DNA of 64,000 nucleotides. It comes from Pythium myriotylum (taxonomy: Eukaryota > Oomycota > Peronosporomycetes > Pythiales > Pythiaceae). The notes beneath the pieces were generated by a model. That model had not been told where the DNA came from, did no database searches, and worked only from the letters and a program-made list of their open reading frames with translations. The first letter of the stretch is position 1. Every line of letters starts with the position of its first letter. Shown piece by piece: positions 29,849 to 40,973 of the stretch. The DNA lies in NCBI GenBank assembly GCA_023091665.1, contig JALJCQ010000031.1, positions 186,001-250,000 of the forward strand, given 5' to 3'. A program made the position numbers and the translations under genes.

Positions 29849-31898
29849 CGATCATTTGCCAGCGCTGAAGACGCTGTTGAGGAGTGGGTGGTACATTTGC
29901 CACTTCATAGCACTCACAGAAACTACAATATGAGAGGCCGTCAAACATTGCACATCGTGGTCGTTGCATGTATGCATGCTCAAGTGGTTCGATAGTGATG
30001 CCACTTGGTTTGTGAAAATTGTTGAGTTGAACTCGATAAAACCGGCGGTCGTGTCGAGAAACTTTGACTTTGATCACCGCTCGTGACTTGCTTGTCAAGC
30101 AAAGAGTACTAGATAGGATATACACAGCTTCTTGAGCACTGACTTCGCGTATTGCGTGCGTGGCATTTGCCGTTCGCTTCAGAATTCCTTCATACGGCGT
30201 TCCACAAGGTAACTTATTGAGTGCTGCCCCAATTGTCTTCCGAAATTTGACCGAGTCAGGTTCGGCTTTGCTGACATACGCTGCAGTGTACTCTGTCGCG
30301 CCGTAGGCATTCCCAATTATCTTGATGTCCATATTTGCTCTCCAACAAGACAGCATGGTGGGATTATAATTGTTGACTGTCGTACAATCCCGTTTGTGTT
30401 CAAATGTTACACGAATATCTCCACGCGTCGTATCCCGAACTACAGCAGTCTCTGTCTGCAACGGCTTAGAAAACCCGAAACGACACTTCCCGCCCCGCTG
30501 ACACGACGAACGTGTAGAGCAGATGTGAAGCTGGACACGCTGAAAAACCGCTGCAAGATCATCTTGCCGTTTCTTCTTACAATCAGGGCCAGCTCCGAGT
30601 GGAGGACGTAAACATAAAGGATCAATTGAGTCCGATAGTGCAGTGTCCGAAGTCGAATTGTGAAGACGAAGGCAAGACACAAACTTATCAGCATAAGCAC
30701 TGAGCGCAGCACAACCCTCTTCGGTCTTGGACAACTGGAGGATATCTGGTGTATTTTTCACCCAAAGAAGGGCATGAACGTGTGGTGAACCTCGATGCTG
30801 GAATTCAATGCGCCAGAAAAAGTCAATGATTTCACCTTGGGGCTTCTCTTCACCGCACAAAATGTGCCGAAAGAACGCACGAAACCTTCGATGAAAATGC
30901 CGTGCAGCGATGTCGGGGTTCTCGTTTAGATACTTTCGCTTTTGGGCGGGACTCAGAGAGCCAGCTTGCTGCAAGGTTAGAGATGGATCGCAGGCTCGAT
31001 AGAAGTCTGGCCATACAGTATCAGCAGCACTTAGCGTTACGAAAAACGTAGGCCATGGCGTCTCCATCACGGGATTCCCGATCATACTCATCAAATCGTC
31101 CCGGACGTTAGCCCAGTAAAGTCCAGTCCCTCGAACAGACCGAAAGAATGGTCTTAAATCTCTGAGATAGCGAGCGATATCGTGACGCTGAAGTCGAGGA
31201 GCTTGTGTTCCGACCGATTGGTGACTCTCTCCATTAACTTGGTCCAGTATGTTTCCTTCGTCAATGACGTCACTATTCGATGACAATGGAGAGTGGTGAA
31301 TCTTACGCAGCAGCCCATCAATTTGTCTCCGTTGGATCAAGTTGAGACAGTAGAACTTGAACGTTGGATGACGTATAAACCGCCTGTCATGCCACACCAT
31401 AAGATGCGAGCAGTACTCGGCTAGCTTGTACTGATGGCGACGGTTTTCAACGCTTAGAATAGGATGGAAACCACCCAAGCCGTGGGGGAAAAGTGTTGGA
31501 AAGCAGCACTGAATCAGCAGTTTTGTCGTGTATTCATTCATCGGTTGATCGGAAGCCGGCATTAGGAAAGCCTCGTCTTCAAGTTGCCCATCAAGTGCCT
31601 GGCGAATACTGTCTTCTTCTCGCTCGGTGGTTGGGTTGTGTTCAAGTACAAACGTCTCGTTAAATCCATCATCGACTGTCAAATCGCTGTCTTCAACGTC
31701 TTGGAGTTGATTTACGTCAGGATCATCTATAGCAAGCTCGACAGTAGGGACATCTATGTCGTTTGGAATTGACGATAGTACGTCTTCATCGATCACAACG
31801 TTCGAATAGATTGGATTATTTCGGATGAGCCATTGTAGCGCTTCGCGAAGTAGCCACGGACGAACGTTGTAGTAAGATTGTGTTGACGTGCTGCCTTT
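29709..31898 (-). pseudogene. Helitron Rep (HUH endonuclease) part
   Basis: Frame from the stop at 31899 through 29709, with no in-frame ATG at its head. It carries the helitron helicase-like N-terminal domain: FFWRIEFQHRGSPHVHALLW with the HUH dyad (HVH), and downstream TEYTAAYVSK with two tyrosines three residues apart, the Y2 arrangement expected for Helitron nicking. A Cys-rich stretch, CSTRSSCQRGGKCRFGF, may bind zinc. It is in the same frame as the upstream 32666-31899 piece, separated by a single TAG. Confidence 0.85.
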
Positions 31899-32666
31899 CT
31901 ATCTAAGGCAGATAACACCACATCGATCAACTGGACGTGGCAGTTTTGTCACAACATCGTATGCGTTGTTCCAGAAGTTAATCGAGTTCCCTTTTGATGC
32001 TGACTGTCCAAAATACCCCAGACAAAACCACGTTGTGAAACAGATGCCCAAACCAATCATTCGCGCCTCCATGTGGTTCAGCGTTGCCAAGCATGTTGGG
32101 ACCTCAGTGATCGTGAATCCGCTTGCGCGACTGAACTTTGGAACGTCACGTTTTGCGAGCGCGTTGTTACATCGAAGGCAAACACAAACAAACTCACAGT
32201 TGTTGCTTTTTGTGATACCTGCTGGTATGAGCCCACGGTCAACACCTTGTTGTGTCCCAACCGACAGAAGCTCAAAACGTGGGTCGGTCGGTGTGTATCG
32301 AATGGTCTTCGTGTTGCTCGGTTCAACGAGCTCTCCGCACACAGAACAAACTTTGGAAAGCGGTGAGTCGATTTCTGCATAAAAGCGTTCTACGTCCTTT
32401 GCACCATTTGCTTTTGTCGTAGGGAATTTTTGATTTACAGCATTGCGTTCGAGCGTCTTCGTGATCTCATCAAGCCTGTTACGTGATGCAGCCGATTCCA
32501 GAACAGAACTGCTCTGCGCAAGTGATTGCCTAGCCTTTTTGTAGTGTCTTGCGGAGGCGAGTCGAGCTTCTTTTGCCTCGTCATCCTCGTACTGTCGTTT
32601 CCACTTCTTGAGCACACCATGGGGTCTCTGAAGTTGTTGGACAGGACTTGAAATAGTCCGATTCAT
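31899..32666 (-). pseudogene. Helitron N-terminal (DUF6570-like) part
   Basis: From the ATG at 32666 (MNRTISSPVQQ...), about 255 residues to an in-frame TAG at 31901-31899. The first ~90 residues are charged and helical. Then come a zinc-ribbon-like CSVCGELVEP and CVCLRCNNALAKRDVPKF, and the block LNHMEARMIGLGICFTTWF, which resembles the region preceding Rep in many eukaryotic Helitron proteins (typical form L-x-x-x-E-x-x-L-I). Translation past the TAG would run directly into the Rep part. Confidence 0.7.
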
Positions 32667-32933
32667 CCTTGTTAACAAACCAAAGAGATGTGATTGTGAA
32701 CATGAAGATTGCAGGTGTTCTGATCTATACCAAGAACGACACGATACGGAACTTCAAGGAAAACGCTAGCAGAATTATTTTAAACGTGTACTACAACATG
32801 TTAGAAGAGACTCGACATGTTCAAGTTTAAATTTGAACTTACGAAAATACGGGTTTGCGATGTATTATCAAACAATAACATTCATGGAACTGAAAGAAAC
32901 AATAGGTCGCTACCATCCTTCACCCACCACGCC

Positions 32934-33426
32934 TCACATCTTACTCGACTCCTTAAGCTTAAGCTTCCCCTTTGCCTGCCGCTCTTCGGGCTCGGTCTTT
33001 GTCAGGAACCGAGCTTGGATGGATCCTTGGGAGATCCCACGAAACAGCTGTAGACTATGCACACCTTGAATGACGTACGAGCGGCCAGGCAGATAGTCAG
33101 CACCACTTGGATGGTCGATGGTCTGTTTGCGGGACTTCCATATCGACAAGCAAAAAACGTACTTGGCTCGGATACTGTCATCGAACTGATCAAGTAGCTC
33201 TTTACGCTGATCGAAGTCATTGAGTTGGTTCTTCTCAATCATGTCGATATGCCAGCACGATTCGAACTCTTGCACGCCAAGTACGCTCATGTCCAGAGTT
33301 ACCTTTATATCCTTCGAGGGGTGTGTCGTTAGTGATGAATGCCACAACGTCGCGCGGACGGTCAAATGTCCTCTGTGGCGTCGCGACGTGCAACGCATAG
33401 TCTTGCTTCAGCTCTTCGAGGCTCAT
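32934..33426 (-). pseudogene. Possible OB-fold accessory protein, remnant 1
   Basis: Minus-strand ORF beginning MSLEELKQDYALHV at 33426 that shifts frame near 33300 and continues LDMSVLGVQEFESCWHIDMIEK, then KYVFCLSIWKSRKQT, YLPGRSYVIQGVHSLQLFRG, ending in a Lys-rich tail at 32934. The alternating hydrophobic pattern and the 'L-x-P-G-x-x-Y-x-I-x-x-V' block look like an OB-fold, the type used by RPA-like single-strand-DNA binders. It sits just upstream of the Helitron genes on the same strand, and some Helitrons carry RPA-like genes. The frameshift makes it a remnant. Assignment is tentative. Confidence 0.35.
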
Positions 33427-33499
33427 TGTCGAGTGAGCAAGTTGGAAAATACAAACGCGTTTCTGATGCCGTCACGGGCTTCATTCTATCGATGTTCAT

Positions 33500-33910
33500 C
33501 CGGATGAGGTTGCCAGTTGCCTCGTTACACTCCCACAACGTCCATACCTACACTACTCGTCTCGTGATGTGCTGCCTACTATTGAACGCGTCGATCTCGC
33601 GGAGCTGCCGCTGCCCGCTACCTGCTGCCCGCTGCCCGCTACCTGCTGCCCGCTGTTGGTGTAGTTGTCTGTCCTCCCGAGACAGAACGCGACACACGAC
33701 GGTCGCCACGCTAGTCGCTCGGTGTCGACGGTCCAGTGCTCTCAACTTCAACGGGGATCTGCCCCTTACTGTGTCGTCTGGCGTTAGCGAGCGGCTGCCT
33801 CGTCACACTCCCACAACGTCCATACCTACACTACTCGTCTCGTGATGTGCTTCTGTGTAGCCTGGTGTTAGCGAGCGGCTGCCTCGCCATACTCCCACAA
33901 GACCCATCAC
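33500..33910. repeat. Minisatellite and three direct repeats
   Basis: CCTGCTGCCCGCTGCCCGCTA-like units of 7-14 bp lie in tandem at 33603-33655. A ~50-bp unit containing CACTCCCACAACGTCCATAC occurs at about 33527 and again at about 33811. A shorter relative (GCTGCCTCGCCATACTCCCAC) lies at about 33878. Confidence 0.65.
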
Positions 33911-34073
33911 GACTGTTTTTGTAATTTTTCCCGATGATATTCTGTTCGTTGTTAGTAGGAATCGGCGTTCTATCACTCCAACTTCCATTTAGCGATGGTG
34001 GAAATACCAATGGAGGTATTCGATGGAATAGGAATCGTGTTGGTCAAAACGACAATGCTGTAATGCTCTCCAG

Positions 34074-34400
34074 TCAGATATGGAATACAGAGTCGGACGT
34101 GGCACGTCCAAGACAAACGCCACGATATATGATGAGCTTGCTGACACTTGCTGCGAGCAGCACCGATCCTGGAACGAAATCCTCGAGTCTACTGGCGCCA
34201 ACGATGTTGAGTTTGAACACGTATCGGCTTTGAAGATCATCAGGGAGTAGACTGAGGGCTGTAACAATCCGTGCAACGTCCCTCATCAGCGCGCTAGAGT
34301 CGATTAGAGTCACACACAACCCTCCCTCTCCAGGAAGAGAGCAAACGTCGACGACACACATAACGATGTTCACTGGAGGACAGGCCTGATGGTCGTACAT
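34074..34400 (-). pseudogene. Possible OB-fold accessory protein, remnant 2
   Basis: 108-residue frame (VNIVMCVVDVCSLPGEGG...) that lines up with remnant 1: LPDDLQSRYVFKLNIVGASRL against DSIRAKYVFCLSIWKSRKQ, then FVPGSVLLAASVSKLIIYRG against YLPGRSYVIQGVHSLQLFRG. The shared pattern in two adjacent frames argues for a real, duplicated domain. I infer a nucleic-acid-binding OB fold from strand pattern only. The N-terminus is missing. Confidence 0.35.
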
Positions 34401-34829
34401 CTGAATATAGTCTCGCAGACTGGCAACTTTCTAAAAGCGCGGAAGCCGGCGATCCATGGTCTTCGATCGAGGATTCTCAAATGATAATGTAGGCAGCGAC
34501 CTGGGTGCTGGGCAAGGCGCGATAACTTTAAAGAGAAAGGAGACTTGAGCAGCTGCATCGCCCATCTCACATTGAACTACGTGCACAAACGCCACCGTAT
34601 TCTGCCGAAGGCACTACTATGAGAATGTGCCCACACTCGTCGCCCCGTCAGCAACCAGATAAATGTTGACCCTGTAACAGACATAGACACTGTTGTGATC
34701 GTAAGGTGTAACAAAGCGCTGATGTAGCCGACTGCAACTCGTCAGGATGATCACTCTCCAAATAAGAACTCTCAAAGTACCCATTCCTCACAACTGAATT
34801 TGGAGCCAACGAATCGGGCGTGAGAAAAC
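34401..34829. other. No gene seen
   Basis: No credible reading frame or repeat. Confidence 0.4.
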
Positions 34830-35720
34830 ATGGACGAGAATAACACAATCGTTATCAACGACTCCGACGAACCGGATGTCGAACTCGAAGAGAACGAATC
34901 ATCCACCGAGATGCTGAAGACAGACGTGCAGCTTACATTGCGCCCCCCAGGGGAAAACGATCACCCACACACCACGAGTTCTCCAGCGTCAACAAAACCG
35001 AAACGAGGCTTTTCCTCTTTATCATGCGGTGGTCAAACTACGACATCAAACGCTTAGCTTTCGCGTGGCAGATTTGTTCGAGCACAATGGCCATTCAACG
35101 TAGTCCACCTCCGAACCAACTTTAATCCAGACGGCATCATGCTTCCACGGTCTCAAACTTTTGGGAGCTGTGGGTGCGACTCCATTTGTCGCCACCACAC
35201 ATGCCGCAACGCTCGGCTTGGTATCTTCTGCTCTGCTAACTGCTGCCCATATCGCGGCGACTGCGGAAACGGGCTGCTTGAATCGAGTAGTGTCGTCCTT
35301 GCCAAAGACACGGAGTTGCAAATCTACACAGTTCTAGCGACAAAATCGATACCACGAAGCACTGTGATAGGCGAGTATCTCGGAAGGATCACGCTTGACC
35401 GACCGAGCAAAGATCGCGTTCGGAACCGCGGCTACAAACTAATGATGCGCGAAGGTCCAAAAGGTTGTGGTATCTGGCGTGTCTGCATAGACGCTGAGAC
35501 GTTTGGTGGTCTCATGAGATTTGTGAATCACTCCTGTCGGCCATCAGCGGCATTTCATGAAGTTGCAAACGGTTCAATACACGTAATCGCAGTCGTCACC
35601 CTGCGCGACATCCAGGCTGGCGAAGAGATCACTGCCGACTATGGAAGTAGCCTCTGGTTCGTGTGTCGCGGGGAGGATAACTGCTGTCATCGTCATCTCC
35701 AGCATCTCTCCGACCCTTGA
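34830..35720 (+). pseudogene. SET-domain protein (lysine methyltransferase-like) with one in-frame stop
   Basis: ATG at 34830 opens an acidic leader (MDENNTIVINDSDEPDVELEE) of 75 codons. A TAG at 35055-35057 interrupts the frame, which then continues in register to 35720. A second possible start is the ATG at 35139 (193 residues). The downstream part has a Cys-rich pre-SET/AWS-like block (GSCGCDSICRHHTC, CSANCCPYRGDCGN), then SET motifs: VIGEYLGRI, RFVNHSCRPSAAF (the NHS-C cofactor/substrate motif) and GEEITADYGSSLWF. A post-SET Cys cluster is minimal (CRGEDNCCH). SET proteins methylate lysines of histones or other proteins. Its place beside Helitron genes suggests an element-carried or captured gene. 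Confidence 0.65.
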
Positions 35721-36500
35721 CCTCAGCGTGCCAACTCGATTCGCTTTGCCTAATGATACTATGAAACGTTTCGCTTTAGCCAATATCTTCTCGTCTGCAC
35801 ACAAACCGCCGTTCCTAAGATACTCTGTTATGCTGCAGAGATTCTCCAATTCAGATCGTTACGAGTTTTATTATTTGTTGGCGTCTTCTCATGTGCACAC
35901 AACCGCCGAGTGTGAACTGTATTTACGCCGAGTGTGACTACTTTTCGAACTGTAGTACATTTACTAAGTACGACTATGGGAACTGTACTAAGTTATATAG
36001 ATATAGATAGTTCTTATCGATAGCCGGTTACTTTGCGTAACGCCTCAGTGTATGAGACAGTGCGCACATAAAAGATCCGTTTTACTTGAAGAAAAGAACT
36101 TTCGTATTTAATCGAAATTATCTTGAAGACTGTATTGCTGTTACACCTGCTTTTGAACAAAGAACAAAATTCACGTCAGAACGTGTCATTTTAAGAATAC
36201 CGAAATTACGAAAAGCTCTCATTTTCACCTGCTGTGATCAGCTCGAGGGGTTAAAGACGCCTCGTCCCAACAGGAAGAACACAGACGAACGTTTTTATTC
36301 TACAAAGTACGGCTTCTATAGAGAGGGAAATTTGTGAGAGACATCCGAGGTTACGATCCGTTTTCAATATAAAGGGCTTCGCCCAACTAGAGCCCGCACA
36401 AGAGCATGTTGGCGTGCACACACCCAATTAGACTATTCAAGTGAAGTCTATTAGTCTGCTCATATAGAGACCGATAGCTGGCGCTAGTCGCCACCGTTAG
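35721..36500. other. No gene; AT-rich region with possible Helitron edge
   Basis: An open stretch without ATG (36086-36337) has no recognisable protein. The hairpin GGGCTTCGCCC plus AACTAG at 36374-36390 is discussed with the Helitron. Confidence 0.35.
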
Positions 36501-36960
36501 GATTAAGCCCCCCTTCTCCAATGCGCTAGATAACTGTTATGGAGATCTGCGACGCGTATGCGGTCTTCTCTTATCGTGGGATGCACGACTTGACTGCTCG
36601 TTCGCGTATCCATCGCTAGGTTCCGCGCCGCATCCGCCATGCGGTTTGCGGCTCTTGGATGGTGTCGCCAGGTGCGTACTCCGAGAGAGTCCGCGAAGCG
36701 GCGTGCACGAGCGTACATCTCCCGGAGTACTTCGTTGCTCGGGGCCTTGTAGTTCCACATCTGTTGGATAATCATCACGCTGCCCCCTGCGAACGACAAA
36801 GTGGTCCCCTTGTGCCTTGCTGCTGCGTCGAGTCAGGTCATGGTTACATTCTGTATCTGGATATTTTTGTCCAGCCAGTATGCTCACGCACAGCAAGAAA
36901 CCCCGAGGAAGATCAAGATCTGAGCTCCCAGTTCACCGCCTTATAAGAGCTTCGCGTCCA
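36440..36960 (-). pseudogene. LINE 3'-end fragment with RNase H, copy 1 (5' truncated)
   Basis: A minus-strand frame (about 36799-36503) keeps the C-terminal half of an RNase H domain: MIIQQMWNYKAPSNEV, REMYARARRFADSLGV, HHPRAANRMADAARNLA, ending AHWRRGA. The second Asp region reads GGS instead of SDS. The 3' untranslated part (CAAGTGAAGTCTATTAGTCTGCT) is shared with 41944 and, more distantly, 54405. Truncation at the 5' side is typical of dead LINE copies. Confidence 0.65.
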
Positions 36961-37004
36961 CACTCAAACTCTTCCTCACTTCACTCTGGGGTCTGTGTGT
37001 TCGT

Positions 37005-37098
37005 CGCGCGCTACATAGAACATGTAAACTAGATGTATCGTAGTGTGTTAGAGTAGCAGAACGAGAAGTCCTCACAAATGGAAATCAGTCGAACCCCC
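37005..37098 (+). repeat. Second copy of the 93-bp insertion sequence
   Basis: CGCGCGCTACATAGAACATG... to ...CAGTCGAACCCCC, closely matching 23538-23630. No flanking 15-bp duplication was found here, so this copy may be part of a larger unit. Confidence 0.7.
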
Positions 37099-39247
37099 CT
37101 CCAGCGAGTTTGCTCAGAAGTTGACGCTGGGATACATGGGTGTTGACGAGGGCTCAGAGCTTCGCTGTAGTTGAGAAGTGACTGACTGCTAAGTCTATTG
37201 AATGCAATCGGACAAAACAAATCACTGTTGTACATCCTTGTTTTTCCACTTCTTGATTACCCATTTATTTTAGGATCGACTTGTGTGTACGATAAACACG
37301 AATGACGGCGAAGCGCTACGTCCAGGCTCTCCGCCTCCTCATATTACCGCATTTGAGTGATCACAACGCCACATCGACTGATGCTCAACCAAGATGGCAT
37401 GTCCAAGTTGGACATTCCATCATATTAGGTCCCAACCCCTAAGTGATTAGGGCATGGGCCGCTCACCACATGCATCAGAGTTCCAGCCACACATCAGATT
37501 ATGGCTATTTGATGGATGCGAACGACCTATCCAAGTCTTGAAGAAGGGTGGGGATTTCCAATAGACGAGAAAAACACGGTCGAAGGAGACGGTCTACCAT
37601 TAGCAAATTCGAGCACGACGCCTTTTGCCCAGTACTCTCGATAACACTCGAGCGCTGGCAAGATCTGACCCTCGGCCCACGTCAGACGAATTCGCGGGAT
37701 CCTGTGACCGGATATTTTGGTAGGTTTTGTTATATTCATAAGTTCCACCTTGGACGGGCCCGGAATGTCTGCACTATTTTAATAGTGCAGACATTACTAG
37801 TTAAGGCAATTAAAATTGCATTAACTTCAAAGTGTGCTGCTATCCAACCATGCATTCACGATCTTGTACGTTCTCTCAATCGCCAGCAACGTTGAAAAAC
37901 GGAGTAGACATCGGCACTATCCATGATTGTGGATCGGAACTTCGGTCGTCATCAGTTTCATTGAACGCCAGCGGTGTATGCAACGTTTGTACGCAAGTTA
38001 TTTTCATACCGTGTGATCGCCATGAATTAAAATACATGGCGATTTTACTGGCAGTGCTCCGAAGGAGTGCTACAGCCCTGCACACTTTATCACTTTCCCA
38101 GAAATAAATATCAATTTACACGTCAGTTTGTGCCGGCATACAACAGCAACAGAATATAACTGCAATAAAATGACCGAAAGTATTAACATTACTAGTATTT
38201 TTATACGTTTTATACTGTTATTTTATGGCTTTTCAGGGCGAAATGCAACCTCTACATCGTCGACAAAGTACGGTACTACAATCAAATGTTCATGGAAAAT
38301 GGGTTTTGACGACGGGGAGAAAATAGGGGGGTATCGATTTCCAGAGTGTAGCAGTGGCAACAACGCTTCAGTTTGGACCGCATGAGGTCGAAGAATGGTG
38401 TTTGAAGTGCAACAAGATTCTCGTTGGGGTGGTTGGTGGGTGCAGTATCGTTGAGAGCAACATATTGCCTTTGATATTTGATGGTGAGAGTCGATGATCT
38501 ACAGTATAACTACGTGCTAACTCGAAATCAAACCTCCCCTGGCGCACTTGATTCGCGGTTCGTCTACCACGTTTGCAACTGTGGTTTACATCGAGGCTTG
38601 TGACCTCGATGTCGTTGGCCAAGGCGCTTCGTCCTCGGTCCAGCGAGCGATGGAGGGTCTTTGTGTGGATCGTGCAGGTGCTTTCACTCGGCAAAGGCTT
38701 GACTCACCGTGCCGCCCCATCAAACGTTACCCGTGGGTATCAGACAGATTGGCACGGCGAGTGTGGTCGCGATCGAGCATGCTGGTGATCTTGTGGGTCT
38801 TGAGTTGTTCCTGCTGGTTACACCGTGGGTCTTGAGGCTGCGGAATATTGGAAAGTGATCACTTTGGAGCGGAATGAACCTGAGCGGGAGATAGTGGTGA
38901 GTGTATTGATTGATTGCGAGGAATGGACCTGAGAAGGAGATAGTGGAAAGAGTGCTTTGATTGATTGCCAGGCCTCAAACACAGTGCTTGAGTGGAACGA
39001 TGATATTCTTCGACTCTTTATTGGTCGACTCGTCTCGTAGTTTTGCGCTCGACATATACACAGGTTACTTCTCGACAGTTGCACTGCCAGCACTCTCCAA
39101 ATTTTTCATTATCTATCACGCACGACGGTTCCACAACAATGTCACATACACCACCATCCATTCATCCGGCTCACTGAAAACCATAGCTCACTACACAACC
39201 CAGCTACAGCGCATGGCCGACGGGAGGAAGCACCGACTGCAGACTTG
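37099..39247. other. No gene seen; one foldback
   Basis: No convincing ORF in 2.1 kb. A 15-bp perfect inverted repeat with a 2-base loop (AATGTCTGCACTATT/AATAGTGCAGACATT) lies at 37764-37795. A tandem-like pair around GAATGAACCTGAG / GAATGGACCTGAG, each followed by AG-AGATAGTGG, is at 38870-38950. Confidence 0.45.
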
Positions 39248-39248
39248 C

Positions 39249-39262
39249 TCACTTTGCTTTTC
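39249..39262 (+). promoter_or_regulatory. Oomycete Inr/FPR-like element before the cysteine-rich gene
   Basis: GC-TCACTTTGCTTTTC fits the initiator/flanking pattern 69 bp before the ATG at 39318. The paralogue has TCACTCTGGATTTC at the matching distance. Confidence 0.5.
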
Positions 39263-39317
39263 TCCGGCTACTCCACAAGCCAACTCCAAGCCAACTTCAT
39301 CCACCAATAAAACCACA

Positions 39318-39581
39318 ATGAGCAGCCTCAAAATGCTCGCCTCTCTCTGCGTTGCTGCGCTCGCCGTCGTCGCTGGCTCCGCCTCTGCTGAGGACAATTG
39401 CCTCCGCGACTGCAGCAACCAGCTCGTCCCGTGGCGAAACCAGTGCCTCGGCGGCTCCAAGTACAGCAACGCCAAGTTCAACTGCTGCCACGGTAATGCC
39501 AACATGCGCTGGCAGTGCTGTGTCAACTCGTGTGGCCGCGACCTATGCCCAGCCAAGTTGCGGAACTGCAACGGCCTCTAG
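39318..39581 (+). CDS. Small secreted cysteine-rich protein, copy 1
   Basis: 87 residues from the ATG at 39318, in a good context (CCACAATGAG); the longer upstream frame is noise. A signal peptide MSSLKMLASLCVAALAVVAG-SASA is followed by a ~64-residue mature part with ten Cys, including two CC pairs (FNCCHGN, WQCCVNS), so five disulphides are possible. Gly/Asn-rich loops between them suggest a compact secreted fold. Its size resembles oomycete small cysteine-rich effectors and elicitor-like proteins, but the spacing does not match a family I can name, so I assign no activity. A convergent paralogue lies at 43384-43671. Likely secreted to the host interface (inference). Confidence 0.85.
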   Translation: MSSLKMLASLCVAALAVVAGSASAEDNCLRDCSNQLVPWRNQCLGGSKYSNAKFNCCHGNANMRWQCCVNSCGRDLCPAKLRNCNGL

Positions 39582-40688
39582 ATGGGTATCTCACCTCGCA
39601 TACAGGTCTAGAGTTGCGTCTAGAGTTGCGGAGGTGGATGGAAGGCTCACTAACTTTGATCGAATATATCTCCAACCCACCCACACAATGTAATCGTGAG
39701 ATGGCCAGCGGTATGTTAATTTCCCTTACTGATCGAAAACCTGATGCAAAAACATTTAGGTCTTCTTGGCTTTGAAGGTCTGTTGGTTCGGAAGTTAGTG
39801 AGCCCTAGAGCCTGGCGTACTACTGAACAGCGATCGAGATTACTTACCCGTTTAGATACTACTGCACTTTACTGCCAGTGGACCTGGCAAACGGATTTCG
39901 ATGCCAACACTGCTTTCCCGTCGAGGTTGCCCACTAGTGGTACAGGCGAGTCTTCTACCTCCTGGAATGTGCTTAAGACCTTGCAGGTACAAATAAAGCA
40001 ACATTTGTAGAGTCTAGCCAGTTCAGACGGCCCATTGCCCAAAAACAGGGTTCGCCGGTTCAGACAGCGATGTTTCCAGATGGCTCGTTGATGGATGCCA
40101 TCGGCGGAGATCTTTGTTTGATATGAATCGTCCACATTCAGTCATGTGGACTCCAAGTTCGCGGAACGTAAGCTACGTACTGAAACTGGGATCAGAGTTG
40201 GACATCCTATTTGACGAAAAAGTTCTTTTCCGATGAACTGTACTACTAGAATTAGTGTTAATACAGCCCGCACATCTACTCAGTCGCAGCGATTTGATTT
40301 GTTGGAGACTTCTCTGTGAGTGTGGACAAATCTTAAGGTACTGAGATAGTGCAATGGACATTGTGTCCGCGTGAACAGATACATTATCCCAAAAATGACA
40401 CCGAGGTTGTATTTTCGAGTTTGACAGCCAATGAGCGCTTTATGCAACGTAACCCGGCTCTCCGATTGGCTGGAGAGGACCGTATGTCAGCGGATACGAT
40501 GCGGTGACAGACGGTATTCTTGCCACTTTGGTGTCACATACGGTGTCACAAATCCGCTGAAAATGACACCGCAGACACGCAGTTTGCCGAGCCAAACAGT
40601 CGGGATTGACACCGCATGAGGCGAAAGCGACAAAGCGCATGGTGGACGCTGTGACTGCATCCACATTCGGCTGGACCACCACGCGAAT
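39582..40688. other. No gene seen
   Basis: Only short frames without recognisable content. A GGTGTCA(C/T) motif recurs around 40530-40610. Confidence 0.4.
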
Positions 40689-40752
40689 GGTTGCTTTCTG
40701 CTGGTACTTTGCAAGGCCTGATGGCCTTGCAAAGTACCAGCAGAAAGCAACC
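40689..40752. repeat. Perfect 30-bp inverted repeat, 4-base loop
   Basis: Arms 40689-40718 and 40723-40752 (GGTTGCTTTCTGCTGGTACT... and its exact reverse complement) around TGAT. It would extrude as a cruciform or fold as a hairpin RNA. Confidence 0.9.
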
Positions 40753-40973
40753 CATCCCTACACCTGTGACGCCTTGGTCCTTGAGTCCGTTGCACCAGTG
40801 ATACCAGCGGTTCTCGGTGGCTTCATAGCGCTGGTCTCTGCTTTGGGTCGCGACGACCGCAGGTACGATGGTGCCAATAGCTCTCAACACCTGCATGAAC
40901 GACGGCTTCATGACGTCGCTCAAACATGTGGAGCTCCATACCACACTCTAGTAGATTGCATTTCTTTTGAATG

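Larger units (their letters stand above)
27385..36390 (-). mobile_element. Candidate extent of a decayed Helitron
   Basis: The Rep/helicase genes are certain; the borders are not. At the right, GGGCTTCGCCC (36374-36384) followed by AACTAG mirrors GGGCGAAGCCC at 27404-27414 on the left, so the same hairpin occurs in opposite orientation at both edges. If these are the termini, the element would be ~9 kb and would include the OB-like ORFs and the SET-domain gene. This is a proposal, not a demonstrated boundary. Confidence 0.3.

Noticed and set aside
36086..36337. 83-codon ORF
   Set aside because: No ATG at its head, no family resemblance; treated as chance.
39318..39581. Assignment to the PcF-type small phytotoxin family
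   Set aside because: Ten cysteines with CC pairs do not fit the six-cysteine plan I associate with that family; left as unknown secreted cysteine-rich protein.
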